NCBI GenBank assembly: GCA_026770025.1
Contig: JAMXDE010000015.1
Coordinates: forward strand, 930,001-994,000
Direction of reading: 5' to 3'
Length of the DNA: 64,000 nt
DNA from: Craspedostauros australis
Taxonomy: Eukaryota > Bacillariophyta > Bacillariophyceae > Mastogloiales > Achnanthaceae
Shown piece by piece: positions 33,168 through 42,530 of this stretch. Made by a program: the position numbers and the translations under genes. How positions within the stretch are numbered: the first letter of the stretch is position 1; each line of letters begins with the position of its first letter. The notes under the pieces were generated by a model. That model did not search any database, was not told the DNA's origin, and worked only from the letters and a program-made list of their open reading frames with translations.

Positions 33168-34721
33168 TCAAACATCTTCCAGCCAGTTGTCGATCAGAGT
33201 CCGCGCGACGACGCCTGTGGGCGGAATCAGCAGCTGCAACGATTCATCCCTGCGCAATGCCTCCTCCGCGATATCCTTGTTCATCACCGCCCCCGGCACG
33301 GTCGCCGCCTTCGCCACGATGGACTTGTCAAACCACGATGCAGCCACAAGCTCGTTTTCATCGATGCACAGCGGCAGATTGTCATCGGCCGTTGCACGGA
33401 ATGCGATCATCGTCGATCGCGGAAACGGCCACGGCTGCGACGCGATATACCGGATGGAATTGTAATCGACATGGATGCCCGTCTCCTCGAAGGACTCGCG
33501 CATCACGGCCTGCTCGTAAGCTTCGCCGGCCTCCACGAAGCCCGCCAACGCCGTGTGGACCTTGCGAGGGTGGCGTGCCGATCGTGCCAGCAGCGCCTTG
33601 TCTTGCGTGCGGTTCGTGATGAGCACGATGATGCTGGGATCTTGGCGCGGCCAGGATTTGGTGCCGCACGACGTGCATTGCAGGCACGTGCCGCCGTCGA
33701 TGGCCTGCAGGGGCTGTCCGCAACCGGAACAGAATTGATGCGTCTTCTTCCAATTGGCCATGGCCGTGGCGTACAGGGCGATTTCGTTTTCGGATTGCGA
33801 CAGCAAAGGTGCGTGCGTGCGCGTGTTGGCGAAGTGAAGGCCGTCGGGCAGATTGTGTGGATCGAATTCGGATGGAACGTCGACGGAGAACAGCGGTGCT
33901 TTATTGGCATTGAGGCCCAGGAATGTGCTGGACGTATCGGGCGAGCTGATTTGCGATTTGTCAAGGTAGGCAATCTTGGCATTGGGTTCGAACAGGCATT
34001 CCGTGGCGTTGCGCAGCATCACGAATCTGGCATCGTGCCTGTTGCGAAATTCTTCCAACTTCGCTTCGTCGCTTCGCAGCATCGTTGCCCGATCCAGATG
34101 CTCCTGCGAATGAGGCTGCGCAGATGTCTGTGGCGATTCATCCGCATCCTGTGATGCGACGATGCCCACCGTCTCCGCCACGAGCGTTGCCGCGCTGTCG
34201 GCAAACAGTCGCATGTTCTCCTCGCGGTCGTTGTGTGACGATCGCACGACGCTCTGCGCCATGATCTTCACGTCGCCATCGGCGTTGCGCCCGGCCAAGG
34301 CAAGCACGGCAAATCCCTTGTCGAGCCCATCCGGCCGGAAGGTCGGTCCGGCAGCTCCACCCTCCGCAATGGCGTAGTCCGTGCCGAGCTCCTCGCAGAA
34401 GGCCACGGCCGTCTGGGAGGTCCAGTGCATCTTCGAACGGACGTAGGCATCGGCTTCCGTCTCGTTGTCCACAGCCAGGACCGACGATGGCGGATCGATC
34501 AACGAATGATGCAGGCCGTCATTGTTGAGCAGCAGCGGCTTCGACTTGCGCGTGTTGTATGCCACGGATCCTCCATAATACACAGCCGAGGAACCTGGCA
34601 CGGCCATGATGGAGGCATTGATCAAGCCCCCGCAACAGGACTCCACCACGGCGATACGTTTGCCAGCATCCTTGAGGCCCTTCACCAGCCTTTGGAAGGC
34701 CTGCGATTGGAGTTGCACCAT
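33168..34721 (-). CDS. Fusion of CinA/PncC nicotinamide-nucleotide amidase and NudC-type NADH pyrophosphatase
   Basis: A single 517-residue frame without intron joins two NAD-metabolism enzymes. Residues about 5-165 are a CinA C-terminal (PncC) domain, which deamidates NMN to nicotinate mononucleotide: VVESCCGGLINASIMAVPGSSA matches the ESCTGG motif with T replaced by C, and GGAAGPTFRPDGLDKG matches the GxAGP loop. After a linker, residues about 300-480 are a NudC-type Nudix hydrolase, which splits NAD(H) into NMN(H) and AMP. This part has a four-cysteine zinc ribbon (CSGC...CLQCTSC), a Nudix box (GFVEAGEAYEQAVMRESFEE) and the NADH-specific SQPWPFPRS. The Nudix product is the substrate class of the amidase. 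No targeting signal is visible, so it is probably cytosolic. The gene converges with the CreA-like gene. Confidence 0.93.
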   Translation of the reverse strand: MVQLQSQAFQRLVKGLKDAGKRIAVVESCCGGLINASIMAVPGSSAVYYGGSVAYNTRKSKPLLLNNDGLHHSLIDPPSSVLAVDNETEADAYVRSKMHWTSQTAVAFCEELGTDYAIAEGGAAGPTFRPDGLDKGFAVLALAGRNADGDVKIMAQSVVRSSHNDREENMRLFADSAATLVAETVGIVASQDADESPQTSAQPHSQEHLDRATMLRSDEAKLEEFRNRHDARFVMLRNATECLFEPNAKIAYLDKSQISSPDTSSTFLGLNANKAPLFSVDVPSEFDPHNLPDGLHFANTRTHAPLLSQSENEIALYATAMANWKKTHQFCSGCGQPLQAIDGGTCLQCTSCGTKSWPRQDPSIIVLITNRTQDKALLARSARHPRKVHTALAGFVEAGEAYEQAVMRESFEETGIHVDYNSIRYIASQPWPFPRSTMIAFRATADDNLPLCIDENELVAASWFDKSIVAKAATVPGAVMNKDIAEEALRRDESLQLLIPPTGVVARTLIDNWLEDV

Positions 34722-35935
34722 CTTGTGCCCTCCTATGGATGAGACAGGTATAATATCCCAAATGAGAATAGTTAGTATCTGTTGTACGACGTACGTGCTC
34801 TGCGGCAGTAGTATGGCCTATTACACAATCACTCACTCTCTCTCTCTCTCTCTCGTGCTCTTTGGCGGTGTGTGTCTGTCGGCGCTGTGTGTGATCAACA
34901 TGCGACCAGCATGGATGGAGCGATGGTCAACAGAAGAATCGAAGTGAGGAACGCGAGTGTCAACTTGGTGCGTCAGAGAGACGAATTCGCAGTATTGGTT
35001 TCAGTCACGAAACAATGAGGCAAGAGCTCCGGACTTTCGAAGGCCAGACGAAGCACATGATTTCAAATCTGAGTACCAACACGTCATGGAGAACACGAAG
35101 AACACGAAGAATGTGGTAGAGAAGCAAGGCCAACTACATTGCCGATTGTGGACGCGGCTTCAGCAATCTCTGAGGTCTATCGTCCCTGTTTTGTAGAGTG
35201 TGGAGCGTGTTGGAGTACTCCAGGGTCCTCACTCGCTCTCTGGAATAGTTTCGTCCGCACCTGTTTGTATCCATAAAACCTCCCAAAGTCGTAGGCACAT
35301 GGATGCCCTTGCCAAGAAGAGGGTTCCGCAAAGAGTCAGAGACGACACAGTTGGGATAAAAGAACAGTTGCACAAACACAAGCAGACAAAGAAGAACGGC
35401 CATTTTGCAACGCAGCACAAAAAGCGGAAAGCGTCGCCGCACCTGTCTTGCCACGAGCATGTATGGACCAAGAACCAATGCTTACGCTTGGGCTGGGTGA
35501 ACTTCGCTCTAAGTTTAGGCTGAGCACTGGCCTCTCGTGTTGTGGTCCCATCGTGTTCTCTGGAAGCAGATCGAAATCTGCGGCATTTTTCAAACCTAGA
35601 GAAGCCGTTTCACCTTGATTGTACAATAGGTGTCCGGTCGCGGATGTTGGCATATTCATTCGTACAACGACGAACTATGCGTGGACTCATGTGATAGATA
35701 CATACCAGCAAGACATTGCCGATTGCAATTGCAATTGCAATTCCGTGCGCTTCCATCCTCGCATTTGGGGCGCGGCAGTCGTTTCCACAGTGGACGCAAG
35801 TGGTCCAGTGCGATTACATCATCTTTGCTGTTGTTGTTGTTGTTGTTGTTGCTGTTGAGATAGCTGATGTTGGGAGGTGCTCAAATCTTGTTTTTATGAA
35901 ATTCAATCATCATTTATGGACACATTCGCGCTGTT

Positions 35936-35982
35936 CTCCCCAATACCGCAGATCGGCATAGCAAGAAATCGGTATTGGGGAG
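35936..35982. repeat. Perfect 13-bp inverted repeat, 21-nt loop
   Basis: CTCCCCAATACCG at 35936-35948 is matched exactly by CGGTATTGGGGAG at 35970-35982. It could fold as a hairpin in RNA or mark the remnant of a small inverted-repeat element. No coding frame is associated. Confidence 0.75.
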
Positions 35983-36922
35983 CACCGTGCAAGGAAGGAA
36001 TAGCAGCGTCCTCTCCGAGTCGCTGGTACTGTTCTGGGAGCTAGTCGAACGAAATCTGCTACCACAACATGAATCAACGAATTTAGGATGAGGGCATGCA
36101 AAGCACGTCACAAAATAGGCCCCATGGATGTCATAGCAATCTCGCGTTTGTTCATTGTTTCCTTTGTGACACGAATCGTGCTTGTTGGTGGGCGAAGGAA
36201 CTCTTTCGTGGCCCACGAAGAATAAGAGCGACGCAGTTCGTCGCGTGGTGCCGCCGGTCGAGTTGGTGGACATTTGTTTCCATTGCCCACCATCTCGCGG
36301 CTGTCGCGGTACAAAACAACAATTGTGGTTCACATGTACATACAATTTCATTCCTCATGTTGGTGCCACTACGAGTGAACGGACAACACGAAGCGCCCGA
36401 GAAGCGCTTGTTTCTTGCGATGAGCGACAGAACAGAGACAAATTTCGTACTTCGCACACCTGCCCTACTCCAGCATTGGATGGAGTGCCAGTACCGTGAC
36501 ACTCCCCTGTTCACAACTCATTTATGATATGTTTTCTCCATGGCTTTCCCTTTTTGTCCACGTCATACAGGATCCGTTAAATACTGATCGTGGTTGATGT
36601 CCGAGCCAGAAGGTGTCACAACCGTCCAGCGTTGATTTCGAAGCCAGGTTCGCTGTCGTGCGAAGGTGAACAGTCAAACCTGGCGGCACTGACAACGCAT
36701 CGCGTCTCATCCGAACAACCAAAACGATCGCCCGAATGGAGAATTGGGTTACAGATGTTAAACAACGCAGACTGTATTGCTTTCCCGTTTTTGGAAATGC
36801 CAACGAAGAGTTCGTCAGAAGTTTGTGGCGGCCAAACGGGGAAGAATATCCCTCCCCACAAGAAGGTGCGTCTAACAATACTGAGATCTCTGATTTTGTT
36901 GCTGGGAGCAGGGGAAATAGAC

Positions 36923-36951
36923 GACATTTTCCCGGATGTAGGGAAAATGTC
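36923..36951. repeat. Perfect 11-bp inverted repeat, 7-nt loop
   Basis: GACATTTTCCC at 36923-36933 and GGGAAAATGTC at 36941-36951 are exact reverse complements around GGATGTA. The short loop makes a stable hairpin likely in a transcript, but there is no U-run immediately after it. Confidence 0.75.
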
Positions 36952-38224
36952 AGCATTTCCTGTTATTGCTTTCCCATATTTCCCAAGATTGCAAAACGAG
37001 TCCCATTGCATCTGTTTGGCATCATGTGTAGTGCTTTGTAAGAACTTCACATGTACCATGTCGACTGCTCCATGTGTTGTACAATGATACCATCAACTTT
37101 GTGTATCGCGATTTCCGAGACACGTTCAAGTCGTGTTGTTTTCGTTGTTCCAACAAACAGTTGCCGGTTGTGTGCAATTCTACTCGTATTTGCAAAGAGC
37201 GTTTTTGGATTGTTCTCGCTTAGTCGCTTCGCCCATGCACGTTTCTTCGCAAATCCGATTGCTGTTGCGCGATACACAGATGGCACTCATTGGTGGTGGA
37301 TTGCTGCAAGCAGAGCAGGTGTGCGCATTCAAGTGCGTCATGCGGAGAACAGAGCAGTTGTGATTCGAAGACGGCGGAGCGGTCTATTTACACTCATGAC
37401 TGAACACCTGGTTGTCTGATGTTTGCTTGTATTCATAAGGGAAGAGAGATACAGAGTATGCGGGAGTGCAGTAGAGTGGAGGAGTACAGCGCCTGTGTTC
37501 TGATACGAATGTGAATGTGAAGAGGGCCAGCATGAGCATTCATGGTGCCATGTATCGGTTGTGGGGTTGGTACTCACACATTGCCACACACTAATGTCAC
37601 GCTGCGTACTCAAGGTGCATGCGAAGAAATGTGCTGTTTCATTGCATTGCCGCATACCCAGCACTGTCGGAATGTGTGGTGAAGCGCGAGCATGCTCTTC
37701 TCCTTCCACCACACAGAGAAAGTTCTGGCATTCCCGTTCTCAGCCTCAACTTGGCATCCTGATGCAAGGCGAGACCCAATGTGGAGGATGTGAATGCAGA
37801 ACACCATTGGTACAGACGTGGTAAAAAAGAACAATGTCCTGTGCATACTTATCCTGAGGATGACGACAACATGTTTGTGACAATTGCAGTGTTGCTCTTC
37901 TCCGCTCGCGCTTGGGCTTGTTCCTTGACAACGGAATAGTGGTGTGCGCTATTTGCAGCCAAGCAATGGCGCAACATCTGACATTCGTGTTCGTTTTGGA
38001 AGAGCATCACAGGTCTGGAGGACAGGGTGCAATGATTCTTGTATGGAAGCATGCATTTGTTTCCACCACAAGCATACATGTCATTCGCAAACTGGTTGGT
38101 CATGATGCATCAACAAACGCGATTATCGATGTGCTCCAACAGTGTGCGACGGACCTGCGCCGGCGTGCAATTTGCTGTCCATGTGTCGCCCCGCACGTCT
38201 GATCGCTACGTCATTGCACACGGA

Positions 38225-38910
38225 AAGTGGATGCGCAAGCGCAGCCAAAGTGCACGTGCAGCGGATGTCCGGCGGATGCGCAACGCATGTGCATTGCAGT
38301 TGTGCGCGCTGCACCATGGACTTCGACTGCACATGCGCATGTACATGCACTTCGGCTGCACATGGTCTGCACTGCACATGCATTTCGGCTGCGCGTGGAC
38401 TGCACTGCACATGCACATGCACTTGCACTTTCCGCGCACATGCACTTCACATGCAGATGCACACGCACTTTTCATGCACATGCGCACATGCACTTCACAC
38501 GCAGATGCACACGCACTTTTCATGCACATGCACTTTCCGCGCACATGCACTTCACACGCAGATGCACACGCACTTTTCATGCACATGCACTGCACTGCAC
38601 ATGCACTTCGACTGCGCATGCACTTCGACTGCGCGTGCACATGCACTGCACTGCACATGCACTTTTCCAGCGCCTGCATTTTCCCTGCACATGCACATGC
38701 ACTGCACTTTTCCTGCGCCTGCATTTTCCCTGCTCATGCACATGCACATGCACTGCACTTTTCCTGCGCCTGCGTTTTCCCTGCTCGTGCGCATGCACTG
38801 CACTTCGACTGAACATGCGCATGCACTGCATTTTCCCTGCAGATGCATTTTCCCTGCGCATGCATTTCCCCTGCGCATGCATTTTCCCCTGCGCATGCAT
38901 TTTCCCTGCA
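38225..38910. repeat. TGCA/CATG-rich low-complexity tandem block
   Basis: About 690 bp is built from TGCACATGCAC-like words and contains almost no TAA, TAG or TGA, so it is open in several frames on both strands. Sub-arrays are visible: three units of about 45 bp around CACTTTTCATGCACATGC (38440-38600), three units of about 45-50 bp around TTTTCCTGCGCCTGC (38664-38805), and short units of TTTTCCCTGCGCATGCA (38830-38910). The encoded peptides are Cys/His/Ala-rich with no family resemblance, so the open frames are most likely a by-product of the repeat. Confidence 0.85.
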
Positions 38911-39238
38911 CAACTACAATTCCCACGACATCACTGTGACACTGTTCGGTCATGACTGTGACATAAATAATGTTCTAGATCTACACAAGACTGCATAGAC
39001 TAACATCATTGATCACTGAAAAGAATCATAAAACGGCGAAAAGGATGATTCTGTTCAATTTCATCGCTATCTAATGGCCAAGAACACTAGTAATTTATTT
39101 GATCCTCTGTTGTTTACTGCTTTTGAGCACTAAAAGTTAAAGTGGAAGTGACACCGTGATGGCAAGAGGTGGGATCGGATTCATGTCGTATCGGACATAC
39201 ACAAGACATTAAACGGACATATTTTTGCATCAAAATGC

Positions 39239-39460
39239 GAGACGACCCGGATGTGCAGAGAATGTGCAGATCATCGGGAAGATGTTGACAAATGTGCGGA
39301 TGCGGGGAAAATGTGCAGATCGTTGGGAAGATGCTGACAGATGTCCAGATGAGCAGTACGAATGTTGGCGGATGCGGCGTTGTGCACGAAATGTGCAGAT
39401 CGCAGGGAAGATGTCGACACGTGCGCGGATGCGCGGAAAATGTGCATGATGTGCAGTACA
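39239..39460. repeat. Degenerate tandem repeat of about 53 bp and partial copies
   Basis: Units begin near AATGTGCAGATC, continue GGGAAGATG, then GACA, then a GCGGATGCGG-like end. Clear unit starts are at about 39260, 39314 and 39390, with a partial copy at 39438 and an interruption near 39345-39385. The units differ at many positions, so the array is old or was never exact. Confidence 0.6.
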
Positions 39461-42400
39461 CGCGCGAGGAATGATGTGTGGAGGATGATGTTGTAACGAA
39501 CATGCACTGGCACCATCCGCATGCAAATAGCCTGCACTGCGCAGCGCGTTCGATGACAACCACACATGCGGAGAGGCGCATGACGTCGAACATGTGCATG
39601 CGAATGTGTGAAGTGTTGGTGACAACTGAGTTGTGCAGAGCAAGAGTCGATTCACGACGTGCAGAGACGCATCACTCTTTTCGCAGGACGCGTCAACATC
39701 TTCGTCGAATGTGCACATCCTGCGCCTGTTCTGCAAAACGGTCATGAAGTGCTGGTTCGCATCTCTTTTTGCTCCCCCATGACACAATCACTGATTGGTA
39801 ATTGTGCAACGGCGTTCCGTCGGAAATTCTTTTCTCCACCGAAACAGAGAATACGATCAACTCAATCGCGCACCATCGACACATCCACGCCTTGACGAAG
39901 GAGGATCCGCCTCCGGCGCACATGCCCGCACTCCCCATGCAGTCATCGCAGACACAGTCGCAACAATACAGAAGTGCAACACCCTCTTGTGCTGTGGTGA
40001 CGTATTGATGGCGATTTGACTTCTGACAATGCTGCATGTAGTGGTTCCTCATTGTTCTCCCTGACGTCGCTGTGTTGCTCGCGAAAAGAGGGAGAATTGT
40101 TCAGGTTTCTGCAGTGTGCATGGAGATTGCGACATCATTGTGAGATTATTGCACGGATGCCTTGTTCTTCCCCAACTCTTCGTGTGTGAGCGTCAACTCC
40201 AATCCAGCCGTTGCCACCACCCACGTCATACCATCCGAATGCGTTGAAGTACGACTAACGCAGAACCTCCTCGTGTCTGGCCATCGGCATCGGCATCACT
40301 GATCGCAGGTATCACACGTGTATGCGTATCGCAGCAGCACACACTGTCACACACGGCAAGCCCGCCGTGACACCAGCCAGTTGCGTGCGGGCTTGTGCAC
40401 AAGTCGCGTCATCACGTTGTGCACTGCAGTGATACGTGAACAATCATGTCATCGCAACCATACCAGTACAATACAAGCCAAGATGAGCAGTACTATTCGA
40501 ATGACAATCATCTTGCTATTGCAACAGACAAGTGCAGAAGTGTCTGTACAATACACCACATCAATGGCAACTGGTTTGTGACCTGAATAGAGTGCGAGCA
40601 GAGCAGGGTGGAGTAGAGTATTGGAGGAGGAGAGGAGTAGCTATCAGTGCGACAATGCACGAATGTGCCAACAACAACAGTTCACTTCCATTTTGTGACG
40701 ACAGCGGCAGCATGTTTGTGTGGTTCTGCTCGCATGGCACATTGTGTGTTGTGTTCTTTGGCGCACACTGAGATGGACAAACTCGCACCACGCAGAACAC
40801 ATGCCCTCCTCGAAATCGAAGAACACTTTTCGCGACCAAAGGGTTTGCGTGAGAGGAGTATTAGTTGAAGTTCGCCGGACATTGTTGTCACCGCAAAATG
40901 GACTGCAACCTGGCATGGCAAATGACACAGAAACGAGACAGCAAGCGCGCGCTTGTGAGTTCACAGAAGGATGACCAGGAACCACGAGCAGTCGATTCCT
41001 CTATTTGTGTTGGCGATTTGCATGCATGGAACAGAGACACCGAATGCATGACTGTGGGTGTCGCGCCCGTCGGATGACAACGAAAGCAGGTCCAACGCCG
41101 AGAAACACTCGGTGCTGTGTGAAGGACATGAACGACGCAGAAACCAACGCAGAACCAAACGACCACACCAGTCACCACCAAAACCAAGGAGCACAAACGC
41201 CAACAACAACTCCCATTGGAGTACTATCGATACCACTTGCGTTGTTTTGCATTGTCCTGACAGCATTGGTCGTATCAGTCTGATGCGGGGAAATGCTCGT
41301 GAACAAGTGCATAAAAACAGCCTTTTGTTTTGAGCGACGAATATTTCCCCTGCTCCCTGCTGATTGGACAAGAAGGTTGCAAAATATAATGGTATGAACA
41401 CCATCCGCATGCCGGAATGGGGACAGCGCATGTCGTGTCAGCGCAAAGCCAGCTATCGTGCGTCTACGGTCTCAAGTTTGATAATCAACGCACCAGTTGA
41501 TGTGTCGAGTTGGGGCTTCAGCACACGTCGCTGCATTGTGTTTGCAGCAATGTCGCATGAGAATAGAAACTAAATTCAGGCAGCTGCAAACGGCAAAGCG
41601 GGAGCAACTGTTCATGTCTACACCTGCGAGGACATCTCTGTTGTCATGGCCATTGCCATTGTGACCGCATGGTTGCTCCAGCCTCCTCGTATCTCACACA
41701 TCCGACCGTTCCCTTTCTGTGAACAGCTCAACATACTTGCTCTACTCGTACCTATTGTACTGCGTGTCTAGAGTTCACTCGTTCTTTGCTTGTTGGCGAC
41801 AAAGAAGTCAGCAAAAAACAATAGCAAGCAAGCAAGCAAGCAAATGGAATGTAGCCCCTGACGTTCTGTGTGATATACCACACATTGTATTCTATTCCAT
41901 AATAGAATAATATTATAGAATATGCTATATGGAATCATCCACTACGCACGAGTAGTCCACCATGAACAAACACGTCAAGCGTTCGTAGAGTGTTGCATAG
42001 TACAATATGTATAATAGAAGACTACCACAGCATGGGAGCACGAGAGTAAAATAGGAACAAGAATACCCGTCGAGTGGACCCTCTCTGGAGAGTCCAGTGG
42101 AGTACGACTACGAGGTAGGAACAGCCAAACAGATACGCAGATTCGCGCTGCGCGGATACACCTCCACGTGCGCACAAAGACTACGTAGGCAAGTCAGGGA
42201 CGAAGATGCACAGTTGCGAGGATTTTGTCGAGGTGACTGACCACCTTGTCTGTTCATGTTCGTTCGATCTGTCCCACAAGTATCAGTACCAGCCGTTCGT
42301 GCAATGTGCTGTTTTGGCATTTATTTTCCTCTGACACGGCCCACATTTTGTCATCCGCGCTGCAATGAAGGGGAGAACCACAGTCGAGAAGTAACAGCCA

Positions 42401-42530
42401 CCAGAGAAATTGCTGAGGTCACCACGGCCATCAAATCATCAACTCCGCTCCAACAGCATCAACGGCAGCATCAGCATCGGCATCTGCAGCAACAATAGCA
42501 TCCGCAGCAATCGTCCACAACTGAAGCGAG

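Larger units (their letters stand above)
34722..42530. other. Gene-poor region of nearly 8 kb
   Basis: I found no reading frame with a recognisable domain in this stretch, in sharp contrast to the dense genes on both sides. It holds a CT microsatellite (34838-34856), an ATTGCA run near 35724-35744, a TTG run (35829-35856), two perfect hairpins (35936-35982 and 36923-36951), a TGCA-rich low-complexity block (about 38225-38910), a degenerate tandem repeat (39239-39460), an AAGC run near 41822-41841 and an AT-rich palindrome near 41889. It could hold long non-coding RNA, decayed elements or lineage-specific genes. Confidence 0.55.

Noticed and set aside
38039-38955. Several long frames on both strands rich in Cys, His and Ala
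   Set aside because: They arise because the TGCA-rich repeat lacks stop codons; three frames on one strand and two on the other cannot all be genes, and none has a domain.
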